DNA of 64,000 nucleotides from Scleromitrula shiraiana (taxonomy: Eukaryota; Ascomycota; Leotiomycetes; Helotiales; Sclerotiniaceae). The notes beneath the pieces are model-generated. The model saw only the letters and a list, made by a program, of their open reading frames with translations. It was not told where the DNA came from and made no database searches. The stretch lies in NCBI GenBank assembly GCA_028455995.1, contig JABELC010000009.1, positions 2,083,501 to 2,147,500 on the forward strand. Direction: 5' to 3'. Below, in pieces: positions 10,856-21,613 of this stretch. Every line of letters begins with the position of its first letter. The first letter of the stretch is position 1. The position numbers and the translations under genes are program-made.

Positions 10856-12745
10856 ATGAAAAAGTTCAATATGTTTCTTAACACCCTAACATTATTTGCA
10901 CTTGCTGCTTCTACTCTTGCAGCGCCAAAACATCATCCGGTTTCACAGACTCTTAACTCAACTGTCGATTTAGGGTACTCGAAGTATCAAGGTACGAACC
11001 TTGGTAACGGAATAACCCAGTGGCTTGGTATTCGTTATGCTGCCCCTCCTCTTGGAGACTTACGATTTAGGGTCGCAAGAGATCCTTTGGTAAATAAAAC
11101 CTTGCAAATTGCCAATAAGGTGTGTTCCTCCTCTTTACCTCCCTTGAGAAAATATTGGAAATACTCAACGATTTGTCGTAGCACGGCCCTCTATGCCATT
11201 CGTCTCCTTCAACATCACTTTCCACCAGTACATCAGAAGACTGCCTTTTCCTCGACGTATATGCACCAACTAATAATAGCACACCCCATCCTGTATTCGT
11301 ATTCTTCCAAGGGGGTGGTTTTAACGGCCTTTCAAACCCTAATTTGAACGGAACTAGTTTGATCCAAGCTGGAGACCTCGATATAGTAGTCGTCACATTT
11401 AATTATCGAGTCGGTCCCTGGGGTTTTCTCACAAGCAAAGAAGTTGTGGCAGATGGGGATCTGAACGTTGGTTTAAAGGATCAACGATTTCTTCTACAAT
11501 GGATTCAGAAATATATTAGTCAAGTATGAATCACCTTCCCCATTTTGATTTATTCGTGTCACTCATTAACATGAGAAAAGTTTGGAGGAGATCCGAAACA
11601 CGTGACAATAGGTGGTGACTCCGCTGGAGCTGCATCAGTCGATCTTCAACTTTCGGCATATGGTGGTCGTGATGATAAACTCTTTCATGCTTCTGCAGCG
11701 GAGAGTCAATCATTTGGCGCTCAACTTACAATTGCAGAATCCCAATATCAATATGATGGGTTAATTAAACGGGTTGGCTGTGCAGCCAAAAACGATACGT
11801 TAACTTGTTTGCGTGGACTGAACGTTTCGGTCATTGCAGAAAATAACATCAATCTCCCCACTCCTGGTGGCGCTGGTGGAACCCCTGTTTTCATGTGGTC
11901 CAATGTTGTGGATGGTGATTTTACCCCGGATTATACATATAATCTGTATACATTCGGCAGGTACTTACAATTGCCTGCAATTCTTGGGTACGTTATCTAC
12001 ACCGTGTTTCAACTCCGCACTGTTATAAATACTAATGAGATCTCAGAGATGATACAAATGAAGGAACAATCTTCACCCCCCAAAGCATTAGTACTGCATC
12101 CGACATGTCCGCTTTTCTTCAAAATAATTATGTAAAACTTAATTCCACCCAACTTCAAGGAATCCATGCGTTTTATGCGCAAGGACCTGCCTACCCCAAT
12201 GCTGGCGCTTACTGGTCCGCTGCTGCTCGTAAGTATATTTTTCCTCTGATTCCACTTCCTTACTTCTCCCATACATATCAATATATCAATTGGGAAGGCG
12301 AACACTAACTCACCATTGCCTAGTTGCATATGGTGAAATGCGCTACAACTGTCCCGGTATATTCATCTCCGGTTCCCACGACTATTTCGCCCCTCAAATC
12401 GGCAACTGGAATTACCACTGGGATGTCCTATCAGCCGCCAACAATGCTTCCGGGTACGGAGTAACACACACAGCGGAAGTGGGCAGCATTTGGGGAACAT
12501 CAGGGCCCCCAGATAATGCACTCATTCCTACCATTCAAGCATATTGGACAAGTTTCATCAGAAGCAAGGATCCAAATACGTATAGATTGCAGGGAGCCCC
12601 AGTTTGGGGAAATTATACTGATGCGAAGCCACAGAGGTTACATTTTGTTAATGAGGTTGCGGAGACGGCTATGGAGATGGTGCCGAATGATCAGATGAGC
12701 AGGTGTAATTATTTGTCTAGTATTGGGGCTAGTATTTCCCAGTAA
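10856..12745 (+). CDS. Secreted type-B carboxylesterase/lipase (538 aa)
   Basis: Extracellular esterase of the alpha/beta-hydrolase type-B family. Exons 10856-11119, 11182-11523, 11581-11987, 12047-12228 and 12324-12745; all four introns (62, 57, 59, 95 nt) have GT-AG ends and preserve frame. Residues 1-22 form a signal peptide (hydrophobic core, cleavage after STLA). Family marks in order: GIRYAAPPLG near 60, SEDCLFLDVYAP, QGGGFN oxyanion loop, NYRVGPWGFL, nucleophile Ser216 in GGDSAG, acidic residue Glu343 in DDTNEGT, and a likely catalytic His447 in THTAEV. Several Asn-X-Ser/Thr sites suggest glycosylation. Length is normal for fungal members. Substrate cannot be told: lipid, feruloyl or xenobiotic esters are all possible. 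Confidence 0.92.
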
Positions 12746-13698
12746 CTAGTGGGGAGATCCTGGAGTAACATTCTTTTTGGTACATAGTTTTGGGGTGTAA
12801 TGAAGGAAACTTAGAGCAAATGAACAGTATATGTCTGCATCAGGTTCTATGTATATGTGTTATCTGAGTGGAAGGTGTTCCATTGTATTCAATGGCTCTC
12901 ATCAGCTTAATTTTCCATTGATACTTTTTCTAGTAGTCTGTAGTAATGGACTTGAGTTACCAAAATGAGGTCTCCTTATTAGTTTGATTTGGGCTACCTC
13001 CTCCAGACTACCAACCACGTTCCACTATCTCTTCAAGTCAGAAGTAAACAAAGGAATTAACACATGTTTTTTATGTTCTAGACCACCATCTTCTTTTATT
13101 CATAATTTGGTGATGCCATCTTTAGTCCTATGTTTTGGTTCTTTGTTCCCATTCATTTCATTGTCATTGATGTTCCCAGAACATCAGTCCCCAATGTTTG
13201 CTCCTACGGCTTTTCCCTTGTTTTCCACCCATTCAACTACTGCTATCGTATGCTATCTAGCCATCAATGATATACCTGAGGTATATCTATCTCGAATGAC
13301 TAATAGCTCTTTGTTATTATTGGTATGTTTCATCGGGAATCGGACAGATTTTTCTCCTTTGCTATTTAATAGCTGCAAAGCACACTTCAAATTCGGCTTC
13401 ATTCCGTTCTACATTGATCTATCTCGGGGTTGCTAGATAGATAAATATTAAAACATGAGCTAGAAATTTCATCTTGCTACTTTCTTTCAATTGTTTTCAT
13501 CTTAGTTAAATATTTAAGCATCGACCATCAACTTGAATCATCAAAGCCATACCTCAAAATCGAGTTGCATATATCCATTGTACTATCGAATATTCCCGAT
13601 ACGAAATATAAAAACTAGAAATACCAAACCTCCCTTAATTATACAGGAAACCCCAGCTCTACCAATATCCAAGAAAACAAAACAAAATCACCTAAAAA
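12746..13698. other. Intergenic
   Basis: 3' region of the esterase gene and promoter of the low-complexity gene. A 150-codon frame at 12984-13436 starts at TTG and has no recognisable content. No other feature seen. Confidence 0.4.
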
Positions 13699-15315
13699 AT
13701 GACAACCCCCTTAGGAAAACGCAAATCCCCAGTATCATCCACCACATCCACAAGCTCAACACCCACCCAAGACTTCTTGACAACCACCACCACCGATTCG
13801 CCACACCATCAAACGCATTCCCTATCTCGAGGCCATCTCTCTAAGATTCCGAAATTAAAAGTCCCGACTAGTACACCAACTTATATACTCGATTCACCAC
13901 CTACGAATTCTATTGCTAATAGTCAGACGCAATCGCAATCGCAAGCGCAAGCTCAAGCAATGCAAAACCAAGCAATGCAAAACCAAGCAATGCAAACTCA
14001 AGCATCAAGAATGACATCGATTAATTCCCACGATTCATCACTTTTCTCACCAATGAATATGACGAGTTCGCCACAGGTTAATATGAATTCAGCTCCTGCT
14101 CAGAACCAGAGCCAGAACCAGAACCAAAATCAAAATCAAAATCAATCAAACACGAACACAAATACCCACGCGCAAAACATACAAATCCATCATACGCAGC
14201 CCCTTCAAGTGCCTATCCCCGGCTCTCTAGGCACAAATGCAAGCGGAAGTATATCAACCTCAGGCATAGGAATCGCAACGGGAGTAGCGGTGTCACTCCC
14301 GAAATTGGGAGCGATACCGCCGTTTACTTCGCCGACGGTGTCGCATCATGAGGGCTTGGGGATTGGGATGGGGGGCATGGGCATGGGGATGGGGATGGGT
14401 GATGTGAAAGGACCGGGGGTGGGGGTGGGATTGGGAGGGAGTAGTTCGCTTTTGTATAAGAGGGTTGAGGCGGTGCCGCCGCCGTTGATGGGGCGGGGGT
14501 TGGAGAGGGAGTTGGAGGAGAAGTTGAGGGGGGTGGAGAGGGAGAGGGAGAGAGAATTGGAATTGGAGAGGCGGGAGGAGGCGCAAAGGGAGGAGGACGA
14601 GAATGAGGATGAGTGGGAGGAGGAATCCTATGAAGAGGGAGAGGAGGAAAATAATGAGATGAGTTCTGCAGGTGAGGAGGAAGATGAAGATGAAGATGAA
14701 GATGATGAATTCGGCGATTACCAGGATGGATATCATGCCGCTACCGAACAAAAACAAAATAGAGAAGATTCGAAATTCTCGTCGGATATAAGAGAACGCC
14801 ACGAGGAAATGGATATAAGTCCGCAAGAGCCATCTCGACATACCCAAGCCCAAACTCAGAAACAACAACACGAAGAAAATATCGACACAAACATGAATTA
14901 TCACACCAATACCGATAATGAACAACGAACTTCTGCACAAGAACAAGAAAAAGAACAAGAACGAGAACGAGAAACTCGTGAAAGTAGAGAACAAGAAGAA
15001 AACGACATGAATACAAGAAACTTCAACCAAAATAAATCATCGCATATCAATTGTATACGCAGTCCAGGCGGAGACGTACAGATGATTAATTGGGAGGGGA
15101 TGGGTGTAGAGAGGTTGGAGGGGGAGGAGGGGGTTGATGGGTATGGGTTTGGGGTTGGGGGCATTGGTGGGGGTGGTGCGGCGGGGAAAGTGACGGTTAG
15201 GCGGGATGAGAGGGGGAATGGGGATGAGGGGGGGTTTGGATTTGGGAATGGGAATGAGAATGAGGAGAGGGAGAGGGGGATTAGGAAGGGCGGGGAGGGC
15301 AGTGTTTGGTGGTGA
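13699..15315 (+). CDS. Low-complexity Q/N-, Gly/Met- and E/D-rich protein (538 aa)
   Basis: Single uninterrupted exon with ATG in an A-rich start context. No catalytic domain is visible. Seen in order: basic and Ser/Thr-rich N-terminus with LGKRKS and KIPKLK nuclear-signal-like patches (1-60), Gln-rich repeats with Gln-Ala/Gln-Asn units (74-100), Gln-Asn repeats (134-152), a Gly-Met repeat (about 220-234), an Arg/Glu helix-forming block (264-300), an Asp/Glu-rich stretch to about 345, a Gln/Glu/Arg block (about 370-435), and a Gly-rich C-terminus. The prion-like Q/N segments plus charged blocks suggest a nuclear or RNA-associated scaffold; that is inference. The DNA switches between C/A-rich and very G-rich tracts, so length polymorphism is likely. 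Confidence 0.7.
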   Translation: MTTPLGKRKSPVSSTTSTSSTPTQDFLTTTTTDSPHHQTHSLSRGHLSKIPKLKVPTSTPTYILDSPPTNSIANSQTQSQSQAQAQAMQNQAMQNQAMQTQASRMTSINSHDSSLFSPMNMTSSPQVNMNSAPAQNQSQNQNQNQNQNQSNTNTNTHAQNIQIHHTQPLQVPIPGSLGTNASGSISTSGIGIATGVAVSLPKLGAIPPFTSPTVSHHEGLGIGMGGMGMGMGMGDVKGPGVGVGLGGSSSLLYKRVEAVPPPLMGRGLERELEEKLRGVERERERELELERREEAQREEDENEDEWEEESYEEGEEENNEMSSAGEEEDEDEDEDDEFGDYQDGYHAATEQKQNREDSKFSSDIRERHEEMDISPQEPSRHTQAQTQKQQHEENIDTNMNYHTNTDNEQRTSAQEQEKEQERERETRESREQEENDMNTRNFNQNKSSHINCIRSPGGDVQMINWEGMGVERLEGEEGVDGYGFGVGGIGGGGAAGKVTVRRDERGNGDEGGFGFGNGNENEERERGIRKGGEGSVWW

Positions 15316-17461
15316 TTAGGGGGTTGAGTGATCGGACGTTAGAGTTGAATTGAGATGCATCATTTTGGATGGTGTATAAATAATGATGATGATGAAGCTA
15401 AACGTGAAGGTAAGAGTGAAAAAGATTGAGATTGTGAATCTGGATCATTTATCCAATATATTGAGATATTTCAACGATTGGATAGATGGAGATGAAGCTA
15501 GCACATGAAATCAAATCAAATCAAATCAGATCAGATCAGGCCTGGTCTGCTCTGATCGACTCAGGAAAGAGGAACCGTAAAAGGAGATTTATTACGTTTA
15601 TATTACCCTCGGCCAGGTGGATACCTAAACATCGAAAGAGAAGGGAAAGAAGACATATGTATCTTTTCCTCCGATATTTACACATAGAGATAGTGGAGTG
15701 AGTAGTTGGAATCTCAAAAAGCCAAAACCTCCTTTCTTTGTGAGGAATTATAAAACGCATCGTATTACATGACTCTCCCATCTTCAAAAAAATCTAAATA
15801 GCATAACTATATCATGATACCACCCATATACTGACCCGTATACGAAAAACCAATAACCTCAAGCCTGTGCCCGAAGTAAAATTGAGTGTCATTAGTGTTG
15901 CAGTCACATTCCCATTCACTAATAGGATAGACGACTAGGTTATACTATCTATCTATCAATCAGCAGCGGTATTTCTTCATGGCGATTGTGAATGTGTGTT
16001 TTGGACTAATCCAATGGAACAAAGGTTTTATTCCTGAAGTGATTTTTTAGAGAAGGATGTTTTTTGCGGATATTACGGCTTAATCTTATTGTGATAGTTA
16101 TGAGGTCTTGCTTGCAATTTCACAACGGCTAATATGTATAATCGAGATCGGCATATGATGTTTGCCATGCCAGTATCATTCTCCCAATGTTATGAATGTG
16201 TTTATGTATTCCATGGACATACATGTATGTATGGTATGTGTAATGAGTGAGCGGGCGAGAAATCACCAAATCTCGTTTTTATGTCTCCTTCCTAGGATCT
16301 AACCCTTTCCTTCTTTCCCCTTAAATTTCCCTATCCGTTTCCTTGATCTTGATACCATCCTCACCAGTCAGTATCATCAGCCAATCCCTAATAAACAACA
16401 GACTAAATCAAACGACTCAAATCCCGACTCAAATCCAAATCCATTTCTGAGCAATCTCTCCTCACCTCCATCTTCACCCCTCTCCACATACAGAAGCAAT
16501 CTATCCATACACCCATCCACCAACCAATCTCTCCCATCTCAACCCAAACCCTGCAAAATCCAGCGGGTAGATCCAAAAAGAAACCTCCACTCTCCTCCCA
16601 AAACATAGAAACAAGAACAAGCAGTAAGTAAGAGTTAAAAAGAAAGAAATTGGTATTGGTATCGGTATCAACCCCGTTTTCCTGCCATCCCCTCGAAAAA
16701 GAAGTAAAGAAGAAAATAATCCAATGTACGGTATCACCAGCCAAGCAACCATGTAACTAAATGCAATCAAATAAAATAAAATCAGATCAAATCCGAAGCT
16801 ATGCATACAAGCATCCGTACGCCCGCCAAACCGAACCGAGCCAGACCAAAGCATGCCAAATCCAAAGCAAAGTCCAACCAAATTTCGGAAGACAAGAGGA
16901 AAGATAAGGACAGGGGAATCTTAACTAAAACACAAGCGAATATGTAAAGGAGGAAGATAGATGTACTACAAGCAGAAAAAAACCGAAGAAGAAAAAAGAG
17001 AAGAGGAGGATATACACAGAAGCAGGGAAGGGGAGGAGCTGGATGTGGTGTATGTATGTATGTATGTATGAAACACGCAAGCTCACCGCTACGAACGTAT
17101 ACTCAAAGTGAATGTATATGTCCCCTATATACGTATGCATGCTCCTCGTGCCATGCGTGAAGATAGATGGGTGTGTACGTTGAGGAAGACAAGTAAGCGA
17201 GAAAATGACGATGGAGGTCGTGATATGATAAATTGGTATCCTCACCCTGCGCCAATTGCAGTAGGTTGAAGGCGAGATACAGGGATGGTGAGAATCGTTG
17301 GAAGTCTCCGTAAGTGCCACCGATAAAATTTACCTGCAATACGATGTCGACTTCGTTCAAGGCGAAACATTGGTCTTTCCAGAAGTAGGATTCGATGATA
17401 TACCGTTATAATGGTATATGTATCGTATCAAATCTCACACATCTGCCCCCATCTCCCCAAC
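15316..17461. other. Intergenic between convergent genes
   Basis: 3' regions of the low-complexity gene (plus strand) and of the 565-aa gene (minus strand). Contains short tandem repeats (AAATC/AGATC units at 15511-15540, GTAT units at 17050-17070). Long minus-strand frames at 16403-17360 are rich in Phe, Trp and Tyr and lack gene structure, so I do not call them. Confidence 0.4.
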
Positions 17462-19159
17462 CTACAAAACGCCCTCCCCCACCCCACTCAAATCCACATC
17501 CCCCACCTTCGAATTCAACGCCATCGTCCCCTCCCTAACCAACTCCTTAATCTGATTCTGGAATTTCCTCACCATCTCATCATATTCCCTCTCCTCATCC
17601 AACTGTTTCTTCTTCCATATCTGCATATCTCTTGCCGCTGGACTGAGATTTTCATTTCCATTACCTACTCCTGTTCCAGTCGGGGTCCCAGTTCCGTTTA
17701 TACGACGGGGGATGCGGGAATTAGAGGTGGGTGTTGAGGAGCGGGGGATGCGGGACGGACTTTGCGTTGGTGTTGAGTAATTTGCGAGGGCGGTAGTGGG
17801 GCGAGGGGGTGTATTGGTGTAGGAAGTCGTATTTGGAATACGAGAATTCTGATAATTTTGTTGTTGTTGAAGGGGAATAGATCTTCGATACGTAGGACGA
17901 GGAATGGACGCTGAATGAGAATGAGAATCATACTGTTGATGATGACGAGAAGAGTTGTTTAAAATCGTGGGAATAGTAGTATGACGTCCAAATATACTTC
18001 GTACCCTGGGCGTATTGCTTTGGGGTTGTGGTGCTGCCCATGCATCGGTAGGTACGGGCGGTAATACGGGGTTTTGATATTGTAACTGAAACGGTGGTTG
18101 AGATTGAGATATTGGGGGTGTCGGTTCTGTAGAATTAACGAGTACCCACGTATCGCCATTTTGACTGGGAGTAGGAGTTGTAGCCCCAAAACTAAGTTGT
18201 CGTCTTTTTGATGGACGAGGACTTGCTTCCCGACTTTCATTCTCATTTTCAATTCCTCTCTCCTTTTCATTCATAAACGAAATCTCGTTTGAAGAAGAAG
18301 AATTCGTCTTGAAAGAATCATGTTGATTTTCATTCTCCTGAACGAAATCAACGGGCGTGGTGGATCCAAATGCATATGCTTTTCCACCACCAGCACGAAA
18401 CCCCGTAAAAGCACCCTTGGAGCAAAACTCCCATATCTTTCCAACGACTCCCCCTACTACGCTCACAACGGGTTTGATCCAACCTTCGTTTACTCTTCCT
18501 CGAATTCTTGCTCGTCCATTCTCATCTCTCCATAATTGATTTTGGTCCTGATTTTGGGTTTCGCTTGCGGCGAGTTCATTCCCATCCATATCAAAATCTT
18601 CCCCCTTCGTCAACCCCCCCAATTGTTTCCTATACCCACTATCTCCGTAATCACCCTCCCTCCCCATATCCAACTCTCTATTCTGCAATTCCTGCTGCGG
18701 CGTATCCAAACCCCCCGCAATCTGGTATTTCGTGCTGACAAGCGGTAGCGGACTAGCAGGCGCTATGTATAAAATCTCCGTGTCATCCGTATCCTCCGCA
18801 ACTCTAGAGTCTGCACCTCGATCTCGATCTCGGGTGCTTTCGTTGTCGCCGTGACTGGAAGGTGCCATTAATACCATATCATCTGAATCGTCGCTCATTT
18901 TTGAGGAAGTGTCGAGAACGTAATTTATTGATGAACTGATATCTTTTCGAGTTCGTTTTCGACTGCCGGATGGTCGTTCGTTTGTGTAGAGATTTGCTCG
19001 CGATTGGTCGAAATATATGGATGAGGTGGTGGATGTGGATGGTGTGGTTGGGGGTTGGAAGAGGTTGGATTTGGGACCGGCTTGGAATTGGGGCTGTAGT
19101 TCGTGATCGATATTAAATGCACCAGGCATATTTGTTGAATATTGAAAATGTGATGACAT
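17462..19159 (-). CDS. Uncharacterised protein with conserved W/G-rich motif (565 aa)
   Basis: Single exon from the ATG at 19159. Most of the protein is disordered: a Ser/Asn/Asp-rich N-terminus with a basic patch (GSRKRTRKD, 66-73), an acidic middle, and a long Pro/Ser/Thr/Arg region with repeated SRIPR-type units (about 460-510). Two parts look structured: residues 226-263, a hydrophobic amphipathic stretch (WIKPVVSVVGGVVGKIWEFC followed by GAFTGFRAGGG), and a C-terminal helix with mixed charge (about 510-550). The short Trp/Gly motif looks like a conserved fungal signature that could be a membrane-binding amphipathic helix, but I cannot name the family. Basic patches and disorder would suit a nuclear or nuclear-envelope protein; that is inference. 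Confidence 0.75.
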   Translation of the reverse strand: MSSHFQYSTNMPGAFNIDHELQPQFQAGPKSNLFQPPTTPSTSTTSSIYFDQSRANLYTNERPSGSRKRTRKDISSSINYVLDTSSKMSDDSDDMVLMAPSSHGDNESTRDRDRGADSRVAEDTDDTEILYIAPASPLPLVSTKYQIAGGLDTPQQELQNRELDMGREGDYGDSGYRKQLGGLTKGEDFDMDGNELAASETQNQDQNQLWRDENGRARIRGRVNEGWIKPVVSVVGGVVGKIWEFCSKGAFTGFRAGGGKAYAFGSTTPVDFVQENENQHDSFKTNSSSSNEISFMNEKERGIENENESREASPRPSKRRQLSFGATTPTPSQNGDTWVLVNSTEPTPPISQSQPPFQLQYQNPVLPPVPTDAWAAPQPQSNTPRVRSIFGRHTTIPTILNNSSRHHQQYDSHSHSASIPRPTYRRSIPLQQQQNYQNSRIPNTTSYTNTPPRPTTALANYSTPTQSPSRIPRSSTPTSNSRIPRRINGTGTPTGTGVGNGNENLSPAARDMQIWKKKQLDEEREYDEMVRKFQNQIKELVREGTMALNSKVGDVDLSGVGEGVL

Positions 19160-20586
19160 TTTCGGTTTTTTTATGAGGTAGAGGACAAGGAGGAAGTTGA
19201 ATGTATTATTTTTGGTGGATGCTGATTATTTCGATAAAAGGGAAAGAGGAGAGGAGGATGAGCGGAGAGGAGAGGAGAGGACGAAAAAGGCGGAGATCGA
19301 TCAACTCAAAAAGATTTTGAAAGGTCGATATGTTGATTGTAGTAGTATACAACTCAGAATGATATGAATGAAATACGAAGAAATACAATAAATCGATTCG
19401 TACCAATAAGTTTTCGAAATTGAAATATTTGATCGTCGTTCGTTCCCACCAACCCACACAACACAACACAACACCACACCACCAACGCAGCAGCACAACG
19501 CAGCAGCACAACGCAGTAAACCCGAGGCTGAGGTTAGCTAGTAGCTGACTTGTAGATATCCTTGAATCTACGTATGTAGACTACCCAAATAACCGGATTT
19601 CCCGCAGGCTCGTGATACCGCGATACCGCGATAAAGAATCAATATGTCGAATGTTGATAAGTAATTGATGAATGAAGAAGAGGAGGGACTTTATCTTATC
19701 TATTGATCACGTCGAACTTGTAATCGATATCGGAATAAAATCAAGAAGATATATTATTGCGACGACGATGAGGATGACAATGAAAAATTATGAAGATTTG
19801 ATTTGATTTATTTATCTGCAAATAGAGTACGTTCGTACCAAATACCGGTATAGTACAGTATAGTACAGTACGAAACGCGTTTGTCCGTTCGTTTCGTTTA
19901 CTCGCGACTTGAAGCTTTGTCTCCAGGACCGTCTGTCTATTTAATTTCAATTACTGTAGTTCTATGAATTTGAAGTCGGAGGAGTCTGTAAAATTAATAT
20001 ATTATTGTGGACTCTCGAATATACTGTATTTTTTGAGGAGGCTGGAACTGTCTGTAGCTAGAGCTGGGGAAAGAGGGGAAATAGGAGGGTTTTGGCTGCG
20101 GTTGCTATGGTTGCTATGGTAAAACTCCCGTTGCGCCGTCTTGTTAATCAATACCTTACTTCGTCTGGTGATGATGGCTATTCAATTCAATTCGTATTTA
20201 GATTGTAGATATTCATTCAATATTTCTACGGAATATCTTTCCCCACGTTTAAGGAAGTGATTTAGATATTACATAGCTAGAAGTGAATTGGAACGAAGGA
20301 AATGACTGCTTTGGGGATTTATATCTTCATCGATTTTGGTTGCTTGGTATAGTTGCTATGTATGAATTAGGTAGGTATTTATCCAATCCAATCCAATCCA
20401 ATCCAGCCCAATCCAGCCCTCAATACATCTTATGGTAGACCAAAGTATCTAAAGCCCCTCTTCCCCGGTAGTCTTTCATCTGGTATCTAATATCTCGTCG
20501 TAATACAAGAGAGATGTTTCTTCTTCTATCCTGTAACGACCTTGGGTATTTGCATTCGTATCCTTCGTTCATCACCCATCATAACC
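19160..20586. other. Intergenic
   Basis: Upstream region of the 565-aa gene and 3' side of the HD-domain gene. Holds small repeats (CAGCAGCACAACG units at 19481-19514, GATACCGC at 19613-19630, AGTACAGTAT at 19850-19870, CCAAT units at 20382-20420). Minus-strand frames at 19206-19511 are byproducts of the ACAC/CAGCA repeats. Confidence 0.4.
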
Positions 20587-21613
20587 TCACGCCTTACCAC
20601 TTCCACCCCCATAATATTCATCCGACATAGCCTTCTTCGCCTCTTCAGGTTTCTTCTCCCCATCATTATAAACAACATGACTCTTCCCACCCCAAAACTC
20701 CTCCCTCTCCCCCAAAATCTCATCCGCCCACTCCTTAACCTCCGGCAGCACAATTTTAGTAGCCACATAAGAAAACTCCCCCAAATCCAATTTTCCCCCA
20801 TTACTCCTCTCATACTCCACCATCTGAAGCAACAATTCAACCTTATCAACATCATGCACGAATTTACTCTCCAACGTAACCGAATCTTCATATTCCTGCC
20901 AAATATCCTGAATCTGTTGACCGGTAAGACCACCGTTAACACGACCGAGTAGTTTTTTGGTGAAGTATTCCATAGTTGTTGTTTCGCGGCGATTTTTTTC
21001 GACCTTGTTGACGCCGTCTACGGGTGTTATGTCGCCGACGAGTGCTTCGGCCATGTCGTGGACGAGGGCCATTTTTGTGCAGTGGGGGATGTTGATTTTG
21101 GTGGCGAGGGAGGCGGGAGCAAACATGGTTATTAGTGACATTCGATACATGTGGTCGGATATTGATTCTCCTCTGTATCATTCGGGGTGTATATTAGCAT
21201 TTGCACATAAATTCATCCATCTATCATGCTGGGCTTCTCTTTCACCTCCCATTCCTTTCTCTCCTGCAAACAAGACATACCTATCAATACCAAAACGTCT
21301 CCACCCCTCCCTCTTCGTAGTCTTCAACCTCTCCAACATATGAAAAAACGGAACCGCGGATTCGGTGTCAACTTTCGGGGTAGCAGGGAGCTCTGCAACT
21401 ACTTTCTCTACACTCCATGTTGATGTTGTGGATTCTATTTTAAACGGACAGGCAGACCTATTAGCTTCTAGCTATGTGAAGTGCATGAGGCATAAATGAA
21501 TACAGCATATATGCAAGGTGAATTCCATATATATGTATGTGTGTATTCAGCCATGAGAATGTGAAAGGTTGGTGAAACTTACCATTTTCTGTTGTGTTGG
21601 TGTTGGTGGACAT
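20587..21613 (-). CDS. HD-domain 5'-deoxynucleotidase-like protein (256 aa)
   Basis: Homologue of human HDDC2, yeast Ygk1 and bacterial YfbR, which dephosphorylate deoxyribonucleoside 5'-monophosphates. Exons 21613-21583, 21434-21281 and 21172-20587; introns of 148 nt (GTAAGT...ATAG, phase 1) and 108 nt (GTATGT...ACAG, phase 2) restore one frame. Metal-binding residues visible: His69 in SISDHMYRM, His100-Asp101 in LVHDMAEALVGDITP, and Asp169/Asp171 in FVHDVDK. The GWRRFGI and KNRRE boxes are also typical. The C-terminal tail (FWGGK, EEAKKAMSDEYYGG) is fungal. Likely cytosolic. The gene runs antisense to frames of similar length, but only this strand gives family motifs. Confidence 0.92.

Noticed and set aside
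12984..13436. Plus-strand 150-codon frame
   Set aside because: TTG start, no domain, lies in an intergenic region with no splice signals.
16403..17360. Several minus-strand frames up to 131 codons, rich in aromatic residues
   Set aside because: Composition and overlapping frames suggest chance openness in C/A-rich 3' sequence.
19206..19511. Minus-strand Cys/Val/Trp-rich frames
   Set aside because: Arise from ACACAACAC/CAGCAGCA repeats.
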